The notes beneath the pieces were generated by a model, which was not told where the DNA came from, made no database searches, and saw nothing but the letters and a program-made list of their open reading frames with translations. Both the position numbers and the translations under genes were made by a program. Shown here in pieces: positions 23,597-35,540 of a stretch of DNA of 64,000 bases; position 1 is the first letter of the stretch; each line of letters starts with the position of its first letter. This stretch comes from Wyeomyia smithii (taxonomy: Eukaryota; Arthropoda; Insecta; Diptera; Culicidae): positions 26,732,506 through 26,796,505 of the forward strand of contig NC_073694.1 in the NCBI RefSeq assembly GCF_029784165.1. The letters are read 5' to 3'.

Positions 23597-25068
23597 TTAG
23601 GGTGGGCCAAAGTGATCGATTTTCCAGAACCAAGTTTTTTTTGGTTCCATTTGGAGCCCCATGCTCCAAATGGAACCAAAGAAATGCTTAACAACTTTGC
23701 CTATTACACTAAAGAGCTAGGATGTCCCTAAAAAAGTTATGATTGTTCAAAGATGAGTACATATGTCGAATTGAATTCAGAAAATCATTTTTTCTGCCAA
23801 CACTACCAGTCAGTAGGATTACCATCAGAAATTTCATGTCGTATCGAGTCTGGACACTCAGTCGAACCAAGCAAACAAATGTAGGTCAATATTCTAGGCG
23901 CAGATAGGTTCTACACTATGTTGCAGAGGTAACCTCTGATAAAAATTGATTGACACCGATACAGTGGTAGTGTTGGAAGAAAAAAATATTTTCTGCATTC
24001 AATTCGACAAACTAAACCTTGAACAGTTATAACATTTTTTAGAGACATCCTATCCAAGGATGGAAAAAAACGTATCGCATAACAATCATTCGGGTATCAT
24101 TTCTGAACTTGCTATTCATGAGCTTTCAATCCCAGAAAACCATCGCTATTGAAAGTTACACATTCTCACGCATGCAAGAGACAACTTACAGCAATGAAAT
24201 ATATGGTATCTTTTTTTGATGATTTTGTTTCATTATTGCCTGCTTTAGGCGGAGCGAGCAACATTTAGCGAGTGTTTCACGAATAAATCGTAAACATTTG
24301 CACTCGAGCGATCGCAACGACTCTTTCAAATGTTGGTTGCTTGCAGGCGGAATTCGGCTACTCCACGTCGTGCTTTCACCTTTAAATATACCGCGATGAT
24401 TCTTAGTGATTTCAAATATCACATGCTAACGCACCATGCTACCATTTCTGTAAGCATTGATGATACCTACTTGCTCCGGTAAACAAACAGTTGAACGCAA
24501 TCTAACGTTCATTTGGATTCATAATTTTGTATCACTGGCGATAATATCTCAAAGATTTTCGCGATACCATTGAATGCAAGTGAACTTGGATACAATAAAT
24601 ACTATCGTGTTTGAATCATTAAGTCTCCTTCTATGGTATTCAGAACTCTTAGAAGCGAAAAACAATCAACAGCGTTTCTATGGAAAACTTGTACGCGAGT
24701 GGAAACAATTGAACGATACCTGATGAATCAAAGAACACATTTGCATGAAATATTGCTAGTGAATGAAAATTTCCATGCTTGATCCTATCTCTCTTGTGTT
24801 TTCAGTAAAGTTGTTAAGCATCAAAAAACCTACCTTTTGAAGTCATAAAACGTATGGTTTAAGCCATTCTCAGGTCTCTAAAACGGAAAATGCAAAAAAG
24901 TAGGTTTCCCCATACTGATTTGAAACGCAATGCGCCAAGCGGAGACAAAACCAATCGACTTCCAATTGATTTGGAATTATTTGGACCCCCAAATAGAACA
25001 AAAAAAATTGGTTCTGGGTTTGTGCTATTGATTTTTTATTTTTTCCATATAACGACGCCCCACTCTAA
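23597..25068. mobile_element. 1.47-kb element with short TIRs and internal foldbacks
   Basis: The left end ttagggtggg and right end cccactctaa form imperfect inverted repeats, and further inward ggttctgg/ccagaacc-type stretches also pair. Inside are a perfect 17-bp hairpin (23640-23656 with 23664-23680) and a larger imperfect inverted repeat (about 23719-23815 with 23960-24057). No transposase frame was seen. The 24050-25000 part is AT-rich and unrecognised. Confidence 0.5.
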
Positions 25069-25224
25069 TATACATACTCTCATTTTTCTCTGAGCGTGTC
25101 TTATGTTGAGTAAAAGAGCCTCAGAAAGATTCTAAAATTCTAATTGTCACTCGTCAGGTTAAATCAGTGTACTTGATAATGTGAAAATCTAAATTTTTGG
25201 TTGTTCTGGTAATTTACTGGGTTT

Positions 25225-25490
25225 ATCTAAAAAAACGCAAAATACGAACCTCAGTGAGTTTCGTCGAAGTTCTTGTAAAAATTTGACAGTTCATTTCATT
25301 TGAAATTTTCGTGTGGTCGGAAAATTAAAGCGAGTTTCGGCAGTATTTCATCAGTGTCTCGGTAAAATATTACCAAGATTGTCATTGAAGTTTGGTAGGT
25401 TTTGAATTATTGGTTTCCCAGCATCATGATATTTCGATGAATAACCGAGATTTCAGCTGTTGAAACTTGGTAATTCACTTCATCGTAATC
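25225..25490. mobile_element. MITE rich in ctcggtaa motifs, inverted copy
   Basis: Reverse-complement relative of 18992-19214. Shared landmarks are aatacgaacctcagt, aaatttgacagttc, and ccgagatttcagctgttg. The copy is more diverged and slightly longer. Confidence 0.5.
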
Positions 25491-25656
25491 GGGAATAAAA
25501 TCTCGAGAAGATCACCCAAAATTTCTTTTAGGTCGGATACTTTTGAAACTCTCAGGGAAAAAAATAAACACATCTCTATCTTCGACACAAAACAAAATCG
25601 TTGAACTCGTACCACTCCATTACGCGAAATGGCAGGATGCCAAATCTGGCCAAAAC

Positions 25657-27152
25657 TAGGGTTTACAACCCCGGGAACGATTTCCCGGGAATTACCTTTT
25701 TCCGGGATTCCCGGATCCCGGGAACAGAAATATTGGTTCCCGGGATCCCGGGATTCCCGAGTCCCTCGAAAAATTTCGCAATATTTAATATAGTTCCCCA
25801 CAAAATAGTGCAATAAAACTAAATATCGTATCGTAAAGCGAAACTTATGTTGTCAAAGAATATAGCAGCTTTAAAATGGGCACTATACGAAGCAGATATT
25901 TGCTTGAAATGACGGCCGATATTTGCTGGCCGTGTACTAACAAATTATTTGCTCCAATTATTCGACAAAAATATTTGTTGTCTTGTTCAGTGAACGAAAA
26001 ATTGTCAATTTCAGTAAACGAAAAACGTCCATTGTCGTTCTATGCCAGTAAGTTCACTACTGAGCGAATGGTTGCTCAAATGTTTTTTTCATTGATACAA
26101 GTTTTCGAAACCTGTAGGTTGATGGAAAAATTTAAAATCCGTAAATCAATGCGACCAGAAATAAATAATTTAATAAAACTTAGTCAGTGTAACTTAGGTC
26201 GTGGCCGCAATTTCACATCAAAAATCATCTTCGCAGGTTGATTACGTAGACATACCAATGCTCTAGAACTGACTTATTTAGGGTCGTATTGAAGTGATTA
26301 TTTAGTATTCTATCATTTCCTTTCGGTTTGTCTCGATGTTTCACAAAAAACCGCCAAGTGGCCAAATAACATTCTAGTTAAACAATCAAAATTCTTATAC
26401 GGAATCCTGCTCTCCAATCAATGGTGATACCAATTCCAAAAGGGTTTGAGGTATTTTTCTGTCAACAAAAACTAGATTTGCGGTAGTTTTTTTAAATAAT
26501 TCGCATCGTGTAATGGGATAGCAAATATATTTGATAAAAAATGATCAAAAAGGCTATGCTACCGTTTAAGCAAACAAAGTTTTAAGCAAATATTCGTTGT
26601 AGTGTAATAGTATAGCATACACTAGCCCGAAGATATATTTTGGTTAAACAATTCAGTATCAAATAGCAAATATTTGCCTCGTTTAAGGCCCTTCCTAACA
26701 ATCAGCTAACTTTCCAACAAACGAAAGTATTGGACAATGGACACTCCAGTTTCTATTGAAATGTAGCAAGAGCTGGAATCGGTGATTTAGAAGTATGTAT
26801 TATAGAAATCGAACACTAGCGGTGATTCAGCAGACTAAAGTAGAGTTTTACAGTAGGAAAATACATTACCCTTAGGTTAAAGGAAATCTTTAGCGGATCT
26901 GAAGCGATTGTTTGATGAATTGAAAACCCTGAAAGCCACTCTTCTGCAAATATTTGCAACACAAATCGATGCGAATTTGAATAAGTTTTATTTTTTAATT
27001 GATAATTGATAATGAATTAATAAACTTTATTTGAAATTTAATTTCTGTTATGAAATTATTTCTCCATTCCCGGTTCCCGGGAATTCTCGGGAAATGAGAT
27101 ATTTCATTCCCGTTTCCCGGGAAATCGATTTCCGGGAATATTGCAAACCCTA
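25657..27152. mobile_element. hAT-like non-autonomous element, copy 2 (perfect 8-bp TSD)
   Basis: Termini tagggtttac and gcaaaccct-a are inverted repeats. The exact 8-bp TSD gccaaaac lies at 25649-25656 and 27153-27160. Subterminal cccgggaa and ttcccggg words recur next to both ends. The interior matches 7933-9205. It is 1,496 bp without an intact transposase, and belongs to hAT by its TSD length. Confidence 0.8.
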
Positions 27153-27414
27153 GCCAAAACAGAGTGCCATTCTCGTGGAACCGGAGAAAGTACATCATGC
27201 GCTTCTGGAGGCATTCTTCTTTATATAATTGGTCTTTGATGGTGCCGGTCGTTTTGTACGATTTGCTGAACTTGCAGCTCTGATCGCAAGACACACTAAG
27301 CACTTCTAGGCGAATTGGTCGATCTTTTTGAAATATACTAAATCTTGCTATATGGTTTTTTTTTGGATGTCATTGAACTAAATGTCAATTTTATTTACAG
27401 GTTTTTCGAACACA

Positions 27415-28345
27415 ATTTTGCCTTTCTCCTAGAAAGGTATAGCAATCACTGCAAAAACCAAAGGTATAAAAGTGCTCAAAAGGGCCGAATGTCGTATATC
27501 ACTCGACTCAGTTCGACGAGCTGAGCATTTTCTGTATGTGTGTGTGTGTGTGTAACGCTCTCCCAATCTCACTCGATTTTCTCAGAGATGGCTGGACCGA
27601 TTTTCATGAAATTAATTGCAAATGGATGGTCTAGTTGCCCCGATTTTAACAGAATTGGTTTTAAATGAACGGGCTTTCCGAAAAACCCTTAACTTTTGAA
27701 TTTTATACAGATTGTGCAAGTGGTTCAAAAGTTATTTGAAGAAACGTGTTCTGGAGAGTGTTTGATCTCACTCATGTTTCTCGGAGATGGCTGAACCGAT
27801 TTCCACAAAATTAGTGTCAAATGGAAGGTCTAGTTGCCCAATAAGACCCTATTGATTTTTGTTTGCAATCGGATTATTACTTTGCCTGTTATGTTTGAAA
27901 ATGTGAAATCCAGCTTTGAAAAGAAACATATTCCGAAGACCACTTAAACTCACTCACTTTTCTCAGAGGTGGCTGCCCCGATTTACACAAAATCAGTATC
28001 AAATGAAAGGTCTAGCTGCCTAATAACACCATATTGATTTGCACAGTAATCGGTCAGTAACTTTGTCTGTAATTTATCAAAATGTGAAAATCACGAAACT
28101 TCATTATCTCAGAAACCACTTAACCAATTTGAACAATATTGGTTCCAAATGAACGGGCTCGTTTTCCCAAAGATGGCTGGAATAAATTCAACAATCTTGG
28201 TGTCAAATGAAAAGTTTGGCTTCCCTATAGGTTCCCATTTCATCTGAATATAATCGGATTTTTATTCCGACCTTTATGTATTGAATTATAAAAAAACCTA
28301 AATTAATCCACCTAGCGGTCAGACCCAGCCTTTCTCATTTAAACT
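27415..28345 (+). repeat. Dispersed repeat family R, copy A
   Basis: Begins with the 17-bp palindrome cctttctcctagaaagg (27421-27437), then ggtataaaagtgctc, a tcgactcagttcgacgag block, a TG microsatellite and several diverged internal units starting tctcagagatggctg, each about 170-190 bp. It ends with a block containing ccacctagcggtcagaccca. There is no coding potential. Copies B to E lie downstream. Confidence 0.7.
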
Positions 28346-28431
28346 TATTATTTGTAAAAATATATTAACATGAACGCTTCAATCCAATAAAAGTATATTC
28401 ACTCTTTAGGTTCTAAAATATTGATGTTGTA

Positions 28432-29600
28432 ATCTATACATATAAAAATGTAGTCCGGTCTGTCTGTCTGTCTGGCTGTCTGATTCATATAGGCTCGAAA
28501 ACTACCGAACCGATCGACGTGAAAATTGTTTGAAGGAGTTTTTGGTCCCGATAAAGGTTCCTATGATAGTTTGAGACCCCTCCCTTTTCTGGAAGGGAGG
28601 GGTCCAATACAAATGAAACATACATTTCTGCACAACTCAAGAACAAGCCAAGCAAATGAAACCGAATTTTGCATATGGATGTTTTCAAGGGTAACAAATA
28701 TGTCCATATTGGTTCGACGCCCCTCTCTCTTCCAGAAGCACATATCCTGCACAAATTTCTGCACATCTCGCGAACTAATCAACTAAATGGAACCATACTT
28801 GGCAGGTGAATGTTTTTAGTGGTAACAAATATGTTCCATAATCGACCTTAGGCAACATTTTGTATTGTAAGATGGCAACTTCCGGTTTCTGGAAAACAGC
28901 CAAAAATGGCCGATTTCCACCTAATATAATAATATCCGGATAAAGATTGAGGAGGAGGAGCTAAAATCGACCACAGATACCATTTTGAATTCTAAGATGG
29001 CGACTTCCGGCTTCGGAAAAACAGCGGCAAACGACCAAATATCACCCAATATGGGTATTTCCGGAATCTTAATGATGCACTGGAGCCACAAATCGACTGG
29101 AGACGCCATTAAGAATTGTAGGATGGCAACTTGTGGTTTCTGGAAAACAGCCAAAAATGGCCGATTTCCGTCTAACATGAGTATCTCCGGATCTAGAATG
29201 ATACACAGCAGCTGAAATCGATCACAGACCTCATTTTGGACCTCAGGTTGGCGACTTCCGGTTCCTGGGAAACAACCGAAAATGATCGAATTACACCCAA
29301 TATGGCTGTTTCTTCAACCAGAATTACGCTCAGAGGTCAGAAATTATCTTAAATACCATTTTGAAATCCAAGATGGCGACTTCCGGTTTGTGAAAAACAG
29401 CCTAAAATAACCAAATTCCATCCAATATGAGTATCTCTGGAACCAGAATAATGCAATGAGCTAACAATTGACCTCAGGCACCATTTTGAATCGCTAAATG
29501 GCAACTTCTAGGAAACAGTCGAAAATGACCGAATAAAACTCAATATGAATATATTCAGAATTAAGGCGATGTACAGAAGCCAAAAGTCGAGGATATTGTC
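28432..29600 (+). repeat. Dispersed repeat with tctg-rich head and 125-bp minisatellite
   Basis: The head contains four tctg repeats, followed by gaaaactaccgaaccgatcg and blocks around gagacccctccc. From about 28868 a degenerate tandem array begins: aagatggcgacttccgg-like cores recur at about 28868, 28993, 29118, 29241, 29369 and 29494, a period of roughly 125 bp. A related region lies inverted at 42940-43950. Confidence 0.65.
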
Positions 29601-29862
29601 ATTTCGATAAAACCAATCATTTCAAACGATTTGTTATTTGACTTTGATCATATCCTATGGCCGATTCGTCGTGCATTTTCAGACTTTAAACACATCGCAA
29701 GGAATCAATGAATTTGGAACGTTCAAATCGTACGATACCACATTTAATTTATGTTGAGGCCACATATATCGACAAAAGCAGGTATAGTTTTAACTGGTCT
29801 TTGAACTTCTGTTTTTTCCTTTTGAGCCACATATCAAATTGTTATGAAGTTTGTTATTTGTA

Positions 29863-30152
29863 CACAGTACCAAAAAATGGAATTTACAACTAATACAAAT
29901 GAAAGCACATAACGATTTCTAGCACATAAAGTGAAAAACATATACAATTTCACACCGTGAATAATGTACAATACAGAATCGTAAATTTGTACGTTAATTG
30001 ATATAAACTTAAAGCTTCGAATACGAATATACATGCGAATTCACAATATATTCATTTACTTTGCATGTGAATATAATGCCACACGGAATATTACGTGGTT
30101 TCCAAAGCTCCATGTATGTGCATTTAAAGTAATGTAAATTTTCTTTACTGTG
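29863..30152. mobile_element. 290-bp MITE, copy 2 (TA target site)
   Basis: Inverted copy of 22423-22724. It has the same cacagta and tactgtg ends, here flanked by TA on both sides (29861-29862 and 30153-30154), which fits a Tc1/mariner-type MITE. Confidence 0.75.
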
Positions 30153-30159
30153 TAAGTTC

Positions 30160-31730
30160 GAGAGATGACTCGTTCGTATGACACTAGTAATGTTCAAATA
30201 AGTCATGTAATCTTTGAGATAATAGACTTTCGTTGTTTTATTAACAATTTAATACATAACGGTTGCTTAAGCTCGATTATAATGAAATGAAATGAGAACG
30301 TATAGGGCAGCCAAACTTTGAAACCACGTTTTCAATCATAATTCATTAGTTTACCCTTAACTAGCCCGCTCATCTGATAATAATATTGATCAAATCGGTT
30401 GTGTAGTTACTGAGATAATGAAGTTTCGTGATTTTCACATTTCGGTACATTACAGACGAAGTTACAGTTCGATTACAGTAAAATTTAATAGGGTGTTATG
30501 AGGCACCTAGACCTTTCATTTGACACTAATTTTGTGGAAAACGGGTCAGCCATCTCTGAGAAAAGTGAGTGAGTACAAGTAGTCTTCGGAATATGTTCCT
30601 TTTCATAGATGGATTTCACATTTTTAAACATAACAGGCAAAGTAATAATCCGATTGCAAAATAAATCAATAGGGTCTTATGGGGCAACCAGGCCTTCAAT
30701 TTGACACTGATTTCATGAATCAGTCCAGCCATCAATGAGAAACATGAGTGAGATTAAACAGTCTTCACAACACGTTTCTTTTCATAACTTTTGAACCACA
30801 AGTTCAATCTTCATAAGATTCAAACCCACATTAGCGGAACTTTCGCTAATCGCTAATCGCTAACTCATTAATATGTAAATAGTCATATCGCTATATTTAT
30901 TGCTCATGTTTTGAAAGATTTGGACCACTTTGATCTGTTTTGGTTGAATAAACGATAACAATTACTTTTTAAAGCTATTTACAGTAAGAGGTTCACGAAA
31001 CGGTATTCATATTTGTTTTTGTAAAAACAAGAATAACAAAAGTTATTTAGCTTGCATTGAAAATAGATACTCTTAGGAATGTTTTCATGAAAATTCAATT
31101 GTTATCTGAATCGAAAAAATAGAACCAAAGTTGTCATAATTTCAAGCGCATTGCAATTCATCAAAGTTCTTGGTGTGCCAAAAATTCAATCTAGACCTTG
31201 TGCTTGTTTTTCAAAATGCTCCTGTGGCTTGTACGATAACTGGAACTCCATTCTAGGGTAAAAAAACTGACAAGAGCCATCAGTAATTCACAGTTTTTCT
31301 AAATATTTCTATTGTCGCTTCTCCACAAAATTTAGCGAATTAGCGATTAGCGTTTCGAAGGCCAAAATTTTAGCGACGCTAACAGTTTCGCTAACCAGGT
31401 CAAAAATTAGCGAAATCGCTAAATCGCTAACTGAATTTTAGCGTCGCTAATTAACAAATTAGCGAATTAGCGGAATGGTGCCCACCACTGCTTATGGGAC
31501 AACAAGACCTTTCATTTGCAATTAATTTCATGAGAATCGGTCCAGCCATCTCTGAGAAATGTGAGTGAGAATAAAAATCTGCACATACACACACATACAC
31601 ACACACACATACATACAGAAAATCCTCAGCTCGTCGAGCTGAGTCGAGTGATATATGCCATTCGGCCCTTTGGAGCACTTTTATACTTTCGGTTTTGCAA
31701 GTGATTGCTATACCTTTCTAGGAGAAAGGC
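30160..31730 (-). repeat. Dispersed repeat family R, copy B (inverted)
   Basis: Reads in the opposite direction to copy A and ends at the palindrome cctttctaggagaaagg (31713-31729). Units such as cagccatctctgagaaa recur. It is interrupted by the element at about 30825-31490, and carries a short CA-rich tract at 31585-31610. Confidence 0.65.
30825..31490. mobile_element. hAT-like element rich in cgctaat words
   Basis: Both ends carry many tagcgaattagcg and gctaatcgctaa words in opposite sense. The right terminus ggtgcccaccactg is the complement of a cagtggtgggc terminus typical of hAT elements. The left terminus is eroded. It replaces sequence inside repeat copy B, so it is a later insertion. 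Confidence 0.5.
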
Positions 31731-32200
31731 AAAACGAAAGTCTATTATCTCAAGTATTACACGACTTATTCGAACATAACTAGAGTGATACGAACGATTC
31801 ATCTCTCAAACTTTCAAATAACAAACTTTATAACAATTTGATATGTGGTTCAGAAGTTATGGAAAGAAAAGAAATTCAGAAACTATTTAAAACTTTACCT
31901 GCTTTGATCAATATCTGTGGCCTCAACATTATTTAAATATGGTATCGTACTATTTAAAGGTTTCTGGTATTGCTGGTGATTAAATTTTTCGAATTTAAGA
32001 GTCATTTCTTTTATTTCGCTATTTCTTAAGCACTAACATTACGTAAAATTTCAAATTTCATACTTCAATTACACCATCAATATTTTAGAACCCAAAGAGT
32101 GGATATTCCTTTATTGGATTGAAGCGTTCATGTAAATCAATTTTTACATATAATAAGTTTGAAGGAGAAAGGCTGGGTCTGACCGCTAGGTGGATTATTT
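31731..32200. repeat. Family R distal block
   Basis: Contains atattttagaacccaaagag, the gattgaagcgttcatg segment and ggctgggtctgaccgctag. It matches the end of copy A in inverted sense and the end of copy E directly. Confidence 0.55.
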
Positions 32201-32454
32201 TTTTTTGAACAGATTACTTGATCTATTATTGAAGTTGGACTACGTATTAGTTTAGTGGAGTGGCATGGAGCTTTGGTTAAGTTTCGCAGTATTCAACCAA
32301 TTACAAGCTCGCTTTAAAAGCTGCAAACAAAACGCAAACCATTGAGAAACTACACTAATAATTTATTAAAATACAGCGGCTAGTCAATCGTAAACTCGCT
32401 TTCTGCTCGCTATATTTGTTTTAGAACCATGTTGTAAGTGGCCTCACCTTTTTG

Positions 32455-32586
32455 CCTTTCTCCTAGAAAGGTATAGCAATCACTGGAAAAACCGAAGGTA
32501 TAAAAGTGGTCCCAATGGCCGAACGTCATATACCAGTCGACTACTTTCGACGAACTGAGCATTTTCTGTATGTATGTATGTATGTT

Positions 32587-32627
<41 letters not shown>

Positions 32628-33660
32628 AACTTTTTTTTCTCACTCACTTTTCTCAGAGATGGCTGGACCGATTTTCATAAAATTAAATGTAAATGAAAGG
32701 TCTAGTTGCGCCATAGGTTGCTATTGAATTTCATTGTAATCGGATTTTTAGTTTAGAGGTTATGTATCAAAATGTAAAAATCACGAAACATCAATATCTC
32801 AGAAACCGCACAACCGATTTCAATTAAAATGGTTTCAAAGGTTTGGGCTGTCCCCAGAACCCTTATCTTTTGAATTTCGTTATGATTGAATATATGGTTC
32901 AAAAGTTATGTAAAGAAAAGTTATCCTGAGGTTGTTTGAACTCACTCATTTTTCTCAGTGATGGCTGAACCGATTTTCACAAAATTAGTGTCAAATGAAA
33001 GGTCTAGTTGCCCCATATTGCTATTTCATTTCACAGCAATCGGATTGTAACTTTGTCCGTCGTTCATAAAAATGTGAAATCACATAATGAAAGTAAATAT
33101 ATTGACTTTCTCCTAACGATCACTGGCTAATTAAAAGGTAGAAAAATGATTGAAATGGCCGAATGTCATATACTACTCAACTCAGTTCGACGAATCGAGC
33201 ATTTTCTGCATATATGCATGTATAGGTGTTTGTGTTTGTGTGTGGGTGTGTACGTGTGTATGTTCACCTTTCTTTCGCATTCACTTTTCTCGGAGGACCG
33301 ATTCTTTCTATCTTGGTGTCAAATTAAGGGTCTATTTGCCGCTTAGGTTGCTATTAAATTTCATTGTAATCAAACTTTTAGTTTGGCGCTGCGTCAGAAT
33401 GAGAAAAACGCTCTTATATCTCAGAAGCTATGAACATAGTTGAATTCAAATAAATGGGCTTTCAAACCCTTAAACAATGAATTTCATAATGTTTAAACAT
33501 GTGGTTTGAAAGTTATAGAAAGAAACGAAGCCCGCAGACTGTTTAAAACTATAGCTACGATCAAAATATGTGGCCTCAACATCATTTAAATTTGATATTG
33601 TATTATTTCAATGTTTGCGGCCTTGCTCGGGATTGAAGTTGAAATTAAAAGTCATTTCTA
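32455..33660 (+). repeat. Dispersed repeat family R, copies C and D
   Basis: Copy C starts at the palindrome 32455-32471, has a tgta/tg microsatellite (about 32570-32622) and two tctcag(a/t)gatggctg units. A more diverged copy D starts about 33103 (actttctcctaacgatcact) and has its own TG tract near 33225-33262. Confidence 0.6.
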
Positions 33661-33675
33661 TCATTTCACTTTTTG

Positions 33676-35200
33676 CCTTTCTCCTAGAAAGGTATAGCAA
33701 TCACTGCAAAAACTAAAGGTATAAAAGTGCTCAAAAGGGCCGAATGTCGTATACCCAGTTTCTTTGCCTTGTTTAAGCTGTAGCTGTATGTGAGCTCTCA
33801 TGAATAGCGCATGCATGAGGCTGTTAGAGTGAAGAGAGGGAAAAGTCGTCAGTCGCTCTCCAGTCATTCTCCAAAGCTTGCGTATACCACTCGACTCAGT
33901 TCGACGAGCTGAGCATTTTCTGCATGTGTGTGTAACGCTCTCCCAATCTCACTCGATTTTCTCAGAGATGGCTGAATGGATTTCAATGAAATCAATTGCA
34001 AATGAAAGGTCTAGTTGCCCTTTAAGACCCTATTGAATTTTATTGTAATCTGATTTCTAGTTTAGAGTTTATGTAACAAAATGTAAAAATCACGAAACAT
34101 CAATATCTCAGAAACTTCACAACCGATTTGAACAAAATTGGTTTCAAATAAACGGGCTACCTAAAAACCCTCAACTTTTGAATTTTATGAAGATTGAACA
34201 TATGGTTCAGAAGTTATGGAAAGAAACGTGTTCTGGAGACTGTTTAATCTCATCAGTGTCATATGGAAAGTCTTGTTGCCCCATAAGACCCTAATGATTT
34301 TTTTTTGCGAACGGATTATTACTTTTCCTATTATGTTTAAAAATGTGAAATCCAGCTATGAAATGGAACATATTCCGAAGACTACATAAACTCACTCACT
34401 TTTCTCAGAGATGGTTGAACCGATTTCTACAAAATCAGTGTCAAATGAAAGGTCTAGCTGCCTCATAACACCCTATTGAATTTTGCTGTAATCGGACTGT
34501 AACTTCGTCTGTAATGTATTGAAATGTGAAAATCACGAAACTTCATTATCTTAGAAACTACACAACCGATCTGAACAATATTGATATCAGATGAACGGGC
34601 TAGTGAGGGATATACTGATGAATTATGATTGAACACGTGGTTTCAAAGTTTGGCTTCCCCATACGTTCCCTTTTCATTTGATTGTAATCAAACTTAAGCA
34701 ACCGTTATGTTTTAATTTGTAAAACAACGAAAGTCTATTATCTCAAGTATTACACGACTTATTTGAACATAACTAGTGTCATACAAACGAGTCATCTCTC
34801 AAACTTACAAATAACAAACTTCATAAAAATTTGATATACTGTTCAAAAGTTTTGTAAAGAAAAGAAAATCAAAGACTATTCAACACTATAGCTGCTTTGA
34901 TCAATATATATGGCCTTAACATGATTTAAATGTGGTATCGTACTATTTGAACGTTCTCGATATCGCTCGTAATTAAATTGTTCAAAATTAAGAGTCATTT
35001 CTTATATTTCGCTATTTCTGAAGCACTACCATTACGTCAAATTTCATATTTTATACTTTAATTACAACATCAATATTTTAGAACCCAAAAAGTGAATATA
35101 CCTTTTTGGATTTAAGCATTCATGTGAATCTATTTTCACAAATAATAAGTTTGAATGAGAAAGGCTGAGTCTGACCACTAGGTGGATTAATTTAGGTTTT
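33676..35200 (+). repeat. Dispersed repeat family R, copy E
   Basis: The palindrome at 33676-33692 starts the copy, followed by at least three diverged internal units, and it ends with gagaaaggctgagtctgacc near 35160. It is split by a 125-bp insertion at 33756-33880. Confidence 0.65.
33756..33880. mobile_element. 125-bp insertion with 8-bp TSD
   Basis: The exact 8-bp cgtatacc lies at 33748-33755 and 33881-33888. Copy A has the empty site (gtcgtatatcactcgac). The termini cagtttctttgcc and the complement of ccaaagcttg are only loosely inverted. TSD length suggests a hAT-type MITE. Confidence 0.6.
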
Positions 35201-35282
35201 TTTCAAGATATGTCATTCTTCCAGTTTAACAAGAAGGAAAAATGTTAAAAAAGAAAAAAAACATTTCCCGTTTTTTTTCATA

Positions 35283-35540
35283 CAAGTATAAACAAATCCA
35301 GTGACAGTGAGAGTGTCGTCAGAAGGCAAGCCAAATTTACAATTATCACAATTATGAGTTATTTCTCAATATTCATTCGTATGCAAGTTACAAACGTCGT
35401 AACTTGCGTATACAATTTTTCGCGAAAAATATTTTTTCTTTTTCTTCCCGGTGTTATTTATTTGTTACCCTCCTCGTGGCTAACTCTGATATCCAGGGAC
35501 ATCAAATCAATTCAAAATTTGCATCAGCTGATTATTAATT
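35283..35540. repeat. Dispersed repeat, second copy
   Basis: Same family and orientation as 14547-14800: it shares aatccagtgacagtgagagt, cagaaggcaagccaa and gcaagttacaaacgtcgtaa. A 91-aa frame overlaps it, but the homologous copy does not preserve it, so it is unlikely to be coding. Confidence 0.6.

Noticed and set aside
18992..25490. Long terminal repeats of a retrovirus-like element
   Set aside because: The paired sequences are inverted rather than direct, and no gag, protease or integrase coding lies between them.
32506..33443. ORFs with Cys-Val or Tyr-Val runs
   Set aside because: They arise from TG microsatellites inside dispersed repeats and are not conserved between copies.
28432..35200. 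CRISPR-like array or clustered repeat system
   Set aside because: The repeats are long, diverged, variable in spacing and in both orientations, in eukaryotic DNA with no cas genes.
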